Shown: in pieces, positions 26,559-34,795 of the stretch
Position numbering within the stretch: the first letter of the stretch is position 1
Layout of the letters: the number at the start of each line of letters is the position of its first letter
DNA from: Pseudoclavibacter sp. AY1H1
GTDB taxonomy: Bacteria; Actinomycetota; Actinomycetes; Actinomycetales; Microbacteriaceae
Assembly (NCBI RefSeq): GCF_002931055.1
Contig: NZ_PSXX01000003.1
Location: 62,001-126,000, forward strand
Direction of reading: 5' to 3'
Length of the DNA stretch: 64,000 nucleotides
Notes under the pieces: model-generated
Databases searched by the model: none
Told to the model about the DNA's origin: nothing
The model's input: the letters and a program-made list of their open reading frames with translations, nothing else
Translations under genes and position numbers: made by a program

Positions 26559-27854
26559 TCAGTGCTGGTTCGGGGCCTCGTCCTGCTTGCGGTTCGGGCG
26601 TTCGCTGATGCCGACCGTGCCGTCGCTGCGTTCCCCGCGGCCGAGCAGCGACGCCGGTCGAAGCGCGAACTTCCCGAAGCGGGCGACCGCCTGGTCGACG
26701 GCGCGCTCCGCCGCTTCCCAGTCGTCGTCTTCCTCCGCCCCGAAGAGCGACAGCTGACCTGAGCTCCCCGCCTCCACGAGCCGCTCAGCACGCACGCCGA
26801 TGAGGCGCACCGGCCTGGGCGGCACGAGAGCCGCGCGCAGCATCTCCCGCGCAGCGAGGTACAGCGAGTGGCCGACACCGCTGGGCTCGGCAAGCGTGTG
26901 CGAGCGTGTGATCGTCGAGAAATCGGACCAGCGCAGCTTGATGCCGACCTGGCGCGCCTGCAGCCCCGCGCGACGCAGGCGTGTCGCCACCGCATCCGCC
27001 TGAGCCCGCACCTCGCGCTCCAGGAAGACGAAGTCGGTCACGTCCTCCAGGAACGTCTGCTCATGGCTGATCGACTTCTCACGGCTCGCCTCCTCGACTC
27101 CCCGCTCGTCCCTCCCCCACGCGAGTGCGTGCAGCTTGCCCGCCCCCGCCTTGCCGACCGCCCGCTCCAGCACGGGCGCCGGCGTGTGCGCGAGGTCGAA
27201 GACCGTGTGGATGCCGATGCCGCGCAGCTTCGCCTCGCTCTTCTCTCCCACACCCCAGAGCGCGCCGACCGGCAGGTGGTGCAGGAACGGGATCGTCTCC
27301 TCGTGCGGGATCACGAGCATGCCGTCCGGTTTGCACTTGCCCGACGCGAGCTTCGCCACGAACTTGGTGGATGCGGCACCCACCGAGCAGGTCAGCCCCG
27401 TCTGCGCCTTCACCCGCGCGCGAAGGCTCGCCGCGATCTCACCCGGCGAGCCGAACAGCAGACTCGCGCCGGACACGTCAAGGAACGCCTCGTCGATGGA
27501 GAGCGGCTCGACGAGCGGCGTGAACTCGCGGAAGATCTCCATGACCTGCTGCGAGGCGTCACGGTACTTGCCCATGTTGCCCTGCAGCACCACCGCCTCC
27601 GGGCAGCGGGCGATCGCCTGATGCATCGGCATGGCGCTGCGGACGCCCCTGGCCCGCGCCTCGTAGCTGGCGCTCGACACCACGCCCCGCTCCCGGGTGC
27701 CACCGACGATCACCGGCTTGCCGACGAGATCGGGCCGCTCGAGCAGCTCGACGGCCACGAAGAACGCGTCCATGTCGACGTGGAGGATGCTCGCGGATGC
27801 GTCGCGGTCGGACGCCACCCCCGTCTGCCGCGCCCCCATGTCTTTCCTGGTCAT
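26559..27854 (-). CDS. dinB: DNA polymerase IV (Y family)
   Basis: 431 residues; error-prone translesion polymerase. Palm motifs are ILHVDMDAFFVAVE and PLSIDEAFLDV (catalytic acidic residues), then helix-hairpin-helix thumb sequences (LWGVGEKSEAKLRGIGI) and a little-finger domain. QLSLFG near the end (about residue 383) looks like a beta-clamp binding motif. The ATG at 27854 lies 6 nt after CACAAT; another ATG at 27839 has an AGGA upstream. I see no LexA box in the 62-bp divergent region shared with fadD. Confidence 0.93.
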   Translation of the reverse strand: MTRKDMGARQTGVASDRDASASILHVDMDAFFVAVELLERPDLVGKPVIVGGTRERGVVSSASYEARARGVRSAMPMHQAIARCPEAVVLQGNMGKYRDASQQVMEIFREFTPLVEPLSIDEAFLDVSGASLLFGSPGEIAASLRARVKAQTGLTCSVGAASTKFVAKLASGKCKPDGMLVIPHEETIPFLHHLPVGALWGVGEKSEAKLRGIGIHTVFDLAHTPAPVLERAVGKAGAGKLHALAWGRDERGVEEASREKSISHEQTFLEDVTDFVFLEREVRAQADAVATRLRRAGLQARQVGIKLRWSDFSTITRSHTLAEPSGVGHSLYLAAREMLRAALVPPRPVRLIGVRAERLVEAGSSGQLSLFGAEEDDDWEAAERAVDQAVARFGKFALRPASLLGRGERSDGTVGISERPNRKQDEAPNQH

Positions 27855-27904
27855 GCATCCATTGTGCGTCGCCCCACCGACATCTGCTGGACGCTCTGCG
27901 CGAA

Positions 27905-27910
27905 TAGACT
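27905..27910 (+). promoter_or_regulatory. -10 box of fadD (leaderless)
   Basis: TAGACT ends 6 nt before the fadD ATG, which places the predicted transcription start on or beside the start codon. The same hexamer recurs before gatC, the DivIVA-like gene and the AI-2E gene. Confidence 0.6.
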
Positions 27911-27916
27911 CTGCGC

Positions 27917-29695
27917 ATGCAGCTGAACGAGTCTCGCGCCTGGACCGCCTTCTACGCACCCGGAACCCCGAAGGACATCGAAGTCCCAACAGGATCACTC
28001 CCAGACATGCTCGCGGAGATCGCCGAGCGCTTCCCGGACAAGCCCGCGATCGAGTTCTTCGGCGCCCAGACGACCTTCTCGGAGCTGCAGGACCAGGTGC
28101 TGCGGTTCGCGCAGGGCCTCCGCCGCATCGGGGTGAAGCGAGGTGACAGGGTGGCGCTCATCATGCCGAACGCGCCGCAGCACGTCGTCGCCTTCTACGC
28201 GGTACTGCGCCTCGGCGCCGTCGTCGTGGAGCACAACCCGCTGTACACGCGCGACGAGCTCCGGACTCAGTTCGAAGACCACGGCGCCGAGATCGTCATC
28301 GCCTGGGACAAGGCCGCTCCGACCGTGCAGTCCCTCCCCCACAGCCTCGGCATCCGCCACGTCATCGCCGTCGATGTGACGAAGGGCATGCCACTCAAGA
28401 CGCAGCTGCTCCTGCGCCTGCCGATCGCCAAGGCACGCGCGTCGCGCGCCAAGCTCAGCGCCAAGGCTCCGGGGACGGTGCCGTTCGAGAAGCTCGCGAA
28501 GCAGCAGCTCCTCGACGCGAGCATCCCGACGCCCGGACCGGAGGATCTCGCGAGCCTGCAGTACACGAGCGGGACGACCGGCAACCCCAAGGGCGCCATG
28601 CTCACGCACCGCAACCTGTGGTCCAACGCCCGTCAGGGCGCGGCGTGGATGCCGGAGTTCACGGCAGGCAACGAGACCATCTACGGCGTCCTCCCGATGT
28701 TCCACGCGTTCGGCGTGCTGCTGTCGGTCATCTACTCCGTGAGCGTCGGCGCGAAGGCCGTGCTCTTCCCGACGTTCGACCCCGAGCTCGTCATCGAGGC
28801 GTCAAAGAAGTCGCCGGCGACGTTCATCCCGGCCGTCCCGCCCATGTACGACCGGCTCGCTCGCGTCGCGAAGGACGGCAAGCTCGACCTCTCCGGCGTC
28901 ATCTACGCGATCTCCGGCGCGATGACGCTGAACGACGGCATCGTGCACCGGTGGGAGGCTGTCGCAGGCGGGCAGCTCGTCGAGGGCTACGGCCTCACGG
29001 AGACCTCCCCCGTGGCGCTCGGGAACCCCTTCACCGACAAGCGCAAGACCGGCACCATCGGCATCCCCTTCCCGTCCACGCACATCAAGGTCACCGACCC
29101 CAGCGACCCGAGCACGGAAGTGGCGCTCGGCGAGGTCGGCGAGCTGCTCATCCGGGGGCCGCAGACCTTCCAGGGGTACTGGAACCGCCCCCAGGAGACC
29201 GCTGAGGTGCTCATCGAGGGCGGCTGGGTGCGCTCCGGTGATCTGGTCGTGCAGGACGAGGATGGATTCGTGACGGTCGTCGACCGCAAGAAGGAGCTCA
29301 TCATCACGGGCGGCTTCAACGTCTCGCCCTCCGAGGTCGAGCGGGTCGTCACCGAGATCCCTGGCATCGCCGAGGTAGCCGTCGTCGGCATCAAGCGCGG
29401 CGGTGGTGCTGAGGTGGTCACCGCAGTGGTGGTGCTCGACGAGGGGGCGACGTTCGACGAGGGAGCGGCCCGCGCATTCGTTCGCGAGCGACTCTCGGAG
29501 CACAAGGTCCCTCGCTCCTACGTCGTGTGGGAGGAGCTCCCGAAGTCGCTCATCGGCAAGGTGCTGCGCAAGAAGGTGCGGGATGCGCTCCAGCAGAACC
29601 GCAACGCGACAGCTGCGCCAGCCGATCACAGCGCTGCTCCGGATGCGGATGGCGGAGCGGCGGCCGAGTCAGCCTCCGACACGACCGGAAAGTAG
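27917..29695 (+). CDS. fadD: Long-chain fatty acid--CoA ligase
   Basis: 592-residue ANL adenylating enzyme. The AMP-binding signature YTSGTTGNPKG (about 217-227), GYGLTETSP, the SGDLVVQDEDGFVTVVDRKKELIITGG region and the C-terminal catalytic Lys in SLIGKVLRKK are all present. It activates fatty acids to acyl-CoA through an acyl-adenylate. The last 30 residues (AAPADHSAAPDADGG) are a disordered tail. The mRNA is probably leaderless. The symbol is by family; chain-length preference cannot be read. Confidence 0.9.
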   Translation: MQLNESRAWTAFYAPGTPKDIEVPTGSLPDMLAEIAERFPDKPAIEFFGAQTTFSELQDQVLRFAQGLRRIGVKRGDRVALIMPNAPQHVVAFYAVLRLGAVVVEHNPLYTRDELRTQFEDHGAEIVIAWDKAAPTVQSLPHSLGIRHVIAVDVTKGMPLKTQLLLRLPIAKARASRAKLSAKAPGTVPFEKLAKQQLLDASIPTPGPEDLASLQYTSGTTGNPKGAMLTHRNLWSNARQGAAWMPEFTAGNETIYGVLPMFHAFGVLLSVIYSVSVGAKAVLFPTFDPELVIEASKKSPATFIPAVPPMYDRLARVAKDGKLDLSGVIYAISGAMTLNDGIVHRWEAVAGGQLVEGYGLTETSPVALGNPFTDKRKTGTIGIPFPSTHIKVTDPSDPSTEVALGEVGELLIRGPQTFQGYWNRPQETAEVLIEGGWVRSGDLVVQDEDGFVTVVDRKKELIITGGFNVSPSEVERVVTEIPGIAEVAVVGIKRGGGAEVVTAVVVLDEGATFDEGAARAFVRERLSEHKVPRSYVVWEELPKSLIGKVLRKKVRDALQQNRNATAAPADHSAAPDADGGAAAESASDTTGK

Positions 29696-29700
29696 CGGGT

Positions 29701-29729
29701 GGCCCGCCCCTGCGACGCACGGGCGGGCC
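29701..29729. terminator. Hairpin between convergent genes
   Basis: Perfect stem GGCCCGCCC/GGGCGGGCC with an 11-nt loop just after the fadD stop and 18 bp before the stop of the opposing gene. It is usable in both directions. Confidence 0.75.
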
Positions 29730-29746
29730 GCAGCCTCGGGAGGCGA

Positions 29747-31276
29747 TCAGCCCCCTGCGACGTACCGTTCGCCGTCTTCGCTCAGGCGGGTCCCCGTGGG
29801 GCCTTCGAGCTCGACCAGACCCGCTCGTGCTGCCTGCCGGACCGCCGCGGCGACGTTGACGGGGACACGCCACGTCATGCGCTCGAATGCGTTAGCGATC
29901 TCCGCGGCCGTGACCTCACCATCGGCGCTGAGGATGGCGGCGACCGCGATCGCGATGCGCTGCCCGTTGTTCGTCGGCTTGAGGTCGGACGCGAGGTCCT
30001 CGAGACTGCGCTTCGCCTGCGAGGCGGCACGAGATCGGCTCGACGCGGCGCCGCGCGCACCCGCCCTCGTGCGGGATGCGATGGGAGTGCTGGTGCTCCC
30101 ACCGCGACTGTCTGGAGCTGAGTCGCCGGCTCGCCCCGCAGCGGACGCTCGCCCCTGACCAGCACGGACTCGAGTCGACGCGCGCACGGACGAGCCTGGG
30201 TTTCGCACCCGTCCTGGCCCTGCCGCTTCATCCTCGACTCGCCCCGGCGCACCGGTCACGGACGAGGGCGAGACGGCTTCCGGGTCCTTGGCGCTGTTGA
30301 TCCCGGAGGGGCGGCGCGCGCGTCTGGCGCTGGCCTCCACCCCCGACCCGACGCTGGCGGCACCGGAGCCGCTCCGGCCGGACGACCTGGTGGGCCTCTC
30401 GTCCTTCGTCGGCGCATCGGGGGCCACCGTGCGGATGTCGATGGGAGAGAGATCCGCCGCGTCGACGCCGAACTCGACGACGGCGGTCACGTAGGTATCG
30501 AAGACTGCACGGTGCACGGAGGTGTCGTGCTGCTCGACAAGCGCGACGATGCCAGGGATGGCGCGGATGAGACGCGCGAAGCCGTGCGCCTCGTCGCCTT
30601 CGTCGGAGAGCAGCGCCGCGTCGCGGACGGTGCGCTCACGCGCGCTCGGTTCGGCCTTGCCCGGCTTCTGCTTGCCAGCTGCGGGAGCGGGTCTGCCTGG
30701 CGTCTTCGCCTCCGGCTTCCTCGCTCCTGGCTGCGTTGGCGTGCTGAGCCCGTCGTCCGGAGCTGACGCGCGAGGCTTCTCGGCAGACGAGTCTTCCTCG
30801 AGGGAGCTCTTGCCGACCTGCTTGGCTTCGCGGCCGGGATTGCCGGTCTCGCTCTTCTTGTCAGACTTGGCCTTCTTGTCCGACTTGGCTTTCTTGCCCG
30901 ACTTCGACTTTTCGTCTGACTCGGCTTTCTTGTCCGACTTAGCCTTCTCGTCTGACTTGGTCTTCTTGTCAGACTTGGCTTTCTCGTCTGACTTATCTTT
31001 CTTGTCCGACTTGCTCTTCTTGTCCGACTTGGCCTTCTTGGCCGACGTGGTCTTCGTGGCGGACTCGGCGTGCTGCTTCTTGCCCTTGGGCTCTGCCGCG
31101 GCGACGGGATCCGCAGCTGACGGCGCGGCCACGTCTCCGAGGGAAGCCGGCCGCAGCACCGTCTTTGGCGGCTGCACGCGCTCCTTCTTGACCTTCGCCC
31201 GAGGGCCGCCCTGGGTGGCGTCGGGTCGCTCGACCGGCGTGTTCTTGCCTGACTTCTTGTTCGACTTCTTGCCCAT
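29747..31276 (-). CDS. Lysine-rich repeat protein with C-terminal winged-helix-like domain
   Basis: 509 residues, family not recognised. A basic head (MGKKSNKKSGKN) is followed by eleven tandem 6-residue units of the type [K/E]KxKSD (about 80-145), then disordered Ser/Pro/Ala/Arg-rich stretches separated by a helical segment (about 215-280: HGFARLIRAIPGIVALVEQHD). The last 70 residues (RIAIAVAAILSADGEVTAAEIANAFERMTW..GLVELEG) look like a winged helix. The composition recalls actinobacterial histone H1-like nucleoid proteins, so DNA binding is likely but inferred. Start at the ATG at 31276; GGAGCAG lies about 8 nt upstream. Confidence 0.72.
   Translation of the reverse strand: MGKKSNKKSGKNTPVERPDATQGGPRAKVKKERVQPPKTVLRPASLGDVAAPSAADPVAAAEPKGKKQHAESATKTTSAKKAKSDKKSKSDKKDKSDEKAKSDKKTKSDEKAKSDKKAESDEKSKSGKKAKSDKKAKSDKKSETGNPGREAKQVGKSSLEEDSSAEKPRASAPDDGLSTPTQPGARKPEAKTPGRPAPAAGKQKPGKAEPSARERTVRDAALLSDEGDEAHGFARLIRAIPGIVALVEQHDTSVHRAVFDTYVTAVVEFGVDAADLSPIDIRTVAPDAPTKDERPTRSSGRSGSGAASVGSGVEASARRARRPSGINSAKDPEAVSPSSVTGAPGRVEDEAAGPGRVRNPGSSVRASTRVRAGQGRASAAGRAGDSAPDSRGGSTSTPIASRTRAGARGAASSRSRAASQAKRSLEDLASDLKPTNNGQRIAIAVAAILSADGEVTAAEIANAFERMTWRVPVNVAAAVRQAARAGLVELEGPTGTRLSEDGERYVAGG
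30842..31039 (-). repeat. 18-bp coding tandem repeats (KSD units)
   Basis: Eleven units of 18 bp encoding [K/E]KxKSD in the preceding gene. Units vary at synonymous and x positions, so this is old duplication, not a fresh expansion; copy number could still differ between strains. Confidence 0.85.
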
Positions 31277-31302
31277 ACGACTCACTGCTCCGTTCACCGA
31301 GG

Positions 31303-31338
31303 CTCTGTGGCTCTGACGCTAGCGCCAGAGCCACAGAG
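31303..31338. terminator. Long hairpin downstream of gatB
   Basis: Perfect 13-bp arms CTCTGTGGCTCTG and CAGAGCCACAGAG around ACGCTAGCGC, which itself contains CGCTAGCG. It lies between the gatB stop and the start of the lysine-rich gene. It probably ends the gatCAB transcript; no U-tract. Confidence 0.75.
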
Positions 31339-31383
31339 GCACCTCAGTCGTGCCCGACAATTCCTCGGTGTACGACGTGGGTC

Positions 31384-32898
31384 CTACGAGTTCTGCGCGC
31401 GCTCCAACACGAGCTCGCGAACGCGTGCCGCGTCCGCCTTGCCCCTCATCGCCTTCATGACGGCGCCGATGACCGCGCCTGCGGCCTGCACCTTGCCGTC
31501 GCGGATCTTGGCGAGCACGTCGGGCTGCTGCGCGAGGGCAGCGTCGATGGCCTCGATGAGCGGACCGTCATCGCTGACGACGGCGAGTCCGCGTGACTCG
31601 ACGACCTCCGCGGGTGAGCCCTCGCCTGCGAGCACACCCTCGAGCACGTCTCGCGCGAGTCGATCGTTGACGGTGCCCGCCGTGATGAGCCCGTCGAGCT
31701 CCGCGATCTGCGCCGGCGTCGCGAGGTCGGTCGCCTGCACGCCACGGTCGTTGGCGATGCGCGAGAGCTCGCCCATCCACCACTTCTTCGCACCGGCAGG
31801 CGTGGCGCCGGCGGCGACGGTCGCGTGGACGACGTCGAGGAGGCCAGCGTTGGCGATGTCCTGGAACTCCTGGTCGGCGAAGCCCCACTCCGACTTGAGG
31901 CGGCGGCGGCGAGCGACGGGTGCCTCTGGCAGCGTGGCGCGCAGCTCCTCGACCAGCTCGCGGCTCGGGCGCAGCGGCATGAGGTCGGGCTCCGGGAAGT
32001 ACCGGTAGTCGTCGGCATCCGACTTCGGACGACCGGACGAGGTGCGTCCCGTGTCCTCGTGCCAGTGTCGCGTCTCCTGCGTGATGCTGCCCCCTGCCGC
32101 GAGGAGCGCTGCCTGACGCTGGATCTCGTAGCGCACGGCTCGCTCGATGGATCGGAAGGAGTTGACGTTCTTCGTCTCGGTGCGGGTGCCGAGCTTCTCC
32201 TCACCGCGCGGACGCAGCGAGACGTTCGCGTCACAGCGGAGGTTGCCACGTTCCATGCGAGCCTCGGAGACGCCGAGTGCGCGCACGATGTCGCGGATCG
32301 TCGAGACGTAGGCCGCCGCGAGCTGCGGCGTCTGCGCCTCGCCGCCGAAGATGGGCCGCGTCACGATCTCGACGAGGGGGACGCCAGCGCGGTTGTAGTC
32401 GACCAGGGAGTACTCGGCGCCCTGGATGCGCCCGGTGGAGCCGCCCACGTGGGTCAGCTTCCCTGCATCCTCTTCCATGTGGGCGCGCTCGATGGGCACG
32501 TGGAACACTGTGCCGTCTTCCAGCTCCACCTCGACCTCGCCGTCGAACGCGATGGGGTCGTCGTACTGCGAGATCTGGTAGTTCTTCGGGTTGTCCGGGT
32601 AGAAGTAGTTCTTCCGCGCGAAGCCCGAGACCTCCGCGATCTCGCAGCCAAGCGCGAGCCCGAGTGCGATCGAGTAGCGGACTGCCTGCTCGTTGACGAC
32701 GGGCAGGGTGCCCGGGAGGCCGAGGTCGACCGGCCCGATGTTGGTGTTGGGCTCTCCGCCGACCTCGTTGCCCGAGTGGTTCGGGGTGTCGGAGAACATC
32801 TTGGTCTTGGTGCCGAGTTCGACGTGCACCTCGAGACCGATGACGGGCTCGTAGAGTTCGAGTGCGCGGTCGTAGTCCATGAGCTCTGGCTTGGCCAT
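31384..32898 (-). CDS. gatB: Asp-tRNA(Asn)/Glu-tRNA(Gln) amidotransferase subunit B
   Basis: 504 residues. It recognises misacylated Glu-tRNA(Gln) or Asp-tRNA(Asn) and phosphorylates the acyl group for amidation. The N-terminal cradle ([25 protein letters not shown]), [11 protein letters not shown] and the C-terminal GatB/YqeY helical domain (about 350-504) are typical. The ATG overlaps the gatA TGA (ATGA). Third gene of gatCAB. Confidence 0.97.
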   Translation of the reverse strand: MAKPELMDYDRALELYEPVIGLEVHVELGTKTKMFSDTPNHSGNEVGGEPNTNIGPVDLGLPGTLPVVNEQAVRYSIALGLALGCEIAEVSGFARKNYFYPDNPKNYQISQYDDPIAFDGEVEVELEDGTVFHVPIERAHMEEDAGKLTHVGGSTGRIQGAEYSLVDYNRAGVPLVEIVTRPIFGGEAQTPQLAAAYVSTIRDIVRALGVSEARMERGNLRCDANVSLRPRGEEKLGTRTETKNVNSFRSIERAVRYEIQRQAALLAAGGSITQETRHWHEDTGRTSSGRPKSDADDYRYFPEPDLMPLRPSRELVEELRATLPEAPVARRRRLKSEWGFADQEFQDIANAGLLDVVHATVAAGATPAGAKKWWMGELSRIANDRGVQATDLATPAQIAELDGLITAGTVNDRLARDVLEGVLAGEGSPAEVVESRGLAVVSDDGPLIEAIDAALAQQPDVLAKIRDGKVQAAGAVIGAVMKAMRGKADAARVRELVLERAQNS

Positions 32899-34424
32899 CA
32901 GCGTGCACCTGCCTTCAGCTGGGGGGCCTGCGAGAGCAGGGGCCCACCCCAGCGGTCTTCGAGAGTCTGTTCGAGTGCCGCGGCCACCCTGTAGAGGCGC
33001 GCGTCGTCACGGGCGGCTGCCATGAACTGGATGCCGACGGGCAGGCCGTTCTCCGGCGCGAGGCCGCCCGGAACGGAGATGCCGGGGACGCCGGCGAGGT
33101 TCGCCGGGATCGTCGTGAGGTCGGCCAGGTACATGGCCGTCGGGTCTTCCGCCTTCTCGCCGAGCTTGTAGGCGGTCGTCGGCGAGGTGGGTGCTGCGAG
33201 CACGTCGACCTCGGCGAACGCGGCGGCGAAGTCCTGCTGCACGAGTGTGCGCACCTTCTGCGCCGAGCCGTAGAACGCGTCGTAGTAGCCGGCGGAGAGC
33301 GCGTACGTGCCGAGGAGGATGCGGCGCTTGGCTTCGTCGCCGAAGCCCTTGCTGCGCGTCGCGGACATGACTCGCTCGACGGTGGTCCCCGAGGGGTCGG
33401 TGACCCGCAGGCCGAAGCGCACGGAGTCGTAGCGCGCAAGGTTGCTGGAGGCCTCCGCTGGCATGATCAGGTAGTACGCGGCCACGGCGTACTCGAAGTG
33501 CGGGGTCTCGATCCAGGAGATGATCGCGCCGCGTTCCTCGAGGGCTGCGAGCGCCTCCTGGAATCGCTGCGTGACGCCGGCCTCAAAGCCGGCTCCGTCG
33601 GCGATCTGCTTGGGGACGCCGATGCGCAGGCCACGGACGGAGTCGTCCGCGCGTCCCGCGAGCGCCGCCTGCGTGAACGACGGCCACTCGCCCGTGAGGG
33701 AGGTGGAGTCGCGTCGGTCGTGACCGGCGAGGACGTCGTGCAGTGCGGCGGTGTCGAGCACGCCGCGTGCTGCCGGCCCGATCTGGTCGAGCGACGAGCC
33801 GAGCGCAAGCGCGCCGTAGCGGCTCACGCCACCGTAGGTGGGCTTCATGCCGACGGTTCCGGTGACGGATGCGGGCTGACGGATGGACCCGCCCGTGTCG
33901 GTGCCGAGCGCGAGCGGCGCCTCGTAGGCGGCGACGGCAGCGGCGGAACCGCCGCCGGACCCGCCTGGGATGCGCTCGAGGTCCCACGGGTTGTGGGTCG
34001 GCCCGTAGGCGGAGTGCTCCGTCGAGGAGCCCATCGCGAACTCGTCGAGGTTGGTCTTGCCGATGATGACGAGGTCGTTGTCGCGGAGGCGCTCGACGAC
34101 GGTCGCGTCGTACGGAGGCACCCACCCTTCGAGAATGCGCGAGCCGGCGGTCGTCGGGGTGCCCTTGGTCGCGATGTTGTCCTTGACCGCGACGGGGACG
34201 CCGGCCAGCGGTGAGAGCTTCTCCCCCGCTTGGCGCTTCGCGTCGACACGTCCGGCTGCGGCGAGTGCGGAGTCGGCGTCGACGTGGAGGAAGGCGTGGA
34301 CGTCTCCGTCGACTGCCTCGATGCGCTCGAGGTGCGCGGTGGTCGCCTCGATGGAGCTGATGCTGCCGTCGGCGATCGACGCGGCGAGGTCGGTCGCGCT
34401 CAGGCGCGTGATGTCGGTGCTCAC
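32898..34424 (-). CDS. gatA: Amidotransferase subunit A
   Basis: 508-residue amidase-signature enzyme that hydrolyses glutamine to supply ammonia to GatB. Ser-cisSer-Lys elements are visible: [11 protein letters not shown] (Lys about residue 81), and [17 protein letters not shown] with [13 protein letters not shown] (Gly/Ser-rich core, about 150-180). GTG start overlaps the gatC stop (GTGA); the stop overlaps the gatB start. Confidence 0.97.
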   Translation of the reverse strand: MSTDITRLSATDLAASIADGSISSIEATTAHLERIEAVDGDVHAFLHVDADSALAAAGRVDAKRQAGEKLSPLAGVPVAVKDNIATKGTPTTAGSRILEGWVPPYDATVVERLRDNDLVIIGKTNLDEFAMGSSTEHSAYGPTHNPWDLERIPGGSGGGSAAAVAAYEAPLALGTDTGGSIRQPASVTGTVGMKPTYGGVSRYGALALGSSLDQIGPAARGVLDTAALHDVLAGHDRRDSTSLTGEWPSFTQAALAGRADDSVRGLRIGVPKQIADGAGFEAGVTQRFQEALAALEERGAIISWIETPHFEYAVAAYYLIMPAEASSNLARYDSVRFGLRVTDPSGTTVERVMSATRSKGFGDEAKRRILLGTYALSAGYYDAFYGSAQKVRTLVQQDFAAAFAEVDVLAAPTSPTTAYKLGEKAEDPTAMYLADLTTIPANLAGVPGISVPGGLAPENGLPVGIQFMAAARDDARLYRVAAALEQTLEDRWGGPLLSQAPQLKAGAR

Positions 34425-34720
34425 TGCTCTTCCCCCAGGATCGCGGTCACGCGGAAGCGAGTTCCGTCGCTGTCCGGGGCACCCGCGAGTGCGGCGTCGC
34501 GGTCCAGCGGCTCGCCGACCTCGTCGGCTCGCGTCACGTTGTGCATGGCGATCGGGTGGGTCGTCACCTTGACGTCAGGCGTCGCAACCTCCTGCACTTT
34601 CTGGATGAGGTGCTGGATCTCGATGAGTTCGCCGGTGACGCGCTCGATCTCGCCTTCGGCGAGGTCGATGCGCGCGAGCTGAGCGAGGTGCTCAACGTCG
34701 GCGGCAGTGATGTCGGTCAT
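34421..34720 (-). CDS. gatC: Amidotransferase subunit C
   Basis: 99 residues; stabilises the GatA-GatB interface. [25 protein letters not shown] and the C-terminal half are standard GatC. The ATG at 34720 has GGAGA about 4 nt upstream and a TAGACT -10 about 35 nt upstream. First gene of gatCAB; the longer frame to 34789 is not coding. Confidence 0.95.
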   Translation of the reverse strand: MTDITAADVEHLAQLARIDLAEGEIERVTGELIEIQHLIQKVQEVATPDVKVTTHPIAMHNVTRADEVGEPLDRDAALAGAPDSDGTRFRVTAILGEEQ

Positions 34721-34754
34721 TCGTCTCCGATAGTGAGTCGGCCAGGGCTGGACA

Positions 34755-34760
34755 AGTCTA
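34755..34760 (-). promoter_or_regulatory. -10 box of gatCAB
   Basis: TAGACT on the minus strand, giving a leader of roughly 28 nt with an SD before gatC. Its -35 region would overlap the terminator hairpin of the preceding gene. Confidence 0.55.
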
Positions 34761-34780
34761 GGCCGCGTGCTGACGCGGCC
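34761..34780. terminator. Hairpin after the Pro/Gly/Gln-rich gene
   Basis: Perfect 8-bp stem GGCCGCGT/ACGCGGCC with a 4-nt loop, 15 nt past the stop codon at 34796. Confidence 0.65.
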
Positions 34781-34795
34781 GTGCTCCATCCGTGG

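Noticed and set aside
25733-26995. 420-residue minus-strand ORF with a repeated 28-residue peptide
   Set aside because: It only reflects the intergenic DNA repeat, then runs antisense to DUF2277 and across dinB in a wrong frame.
27855-27916. SOS (LexA) box for dinB
   Set aside because: No sequence close to the actinobacterial LexA palindrome in the divergent region.
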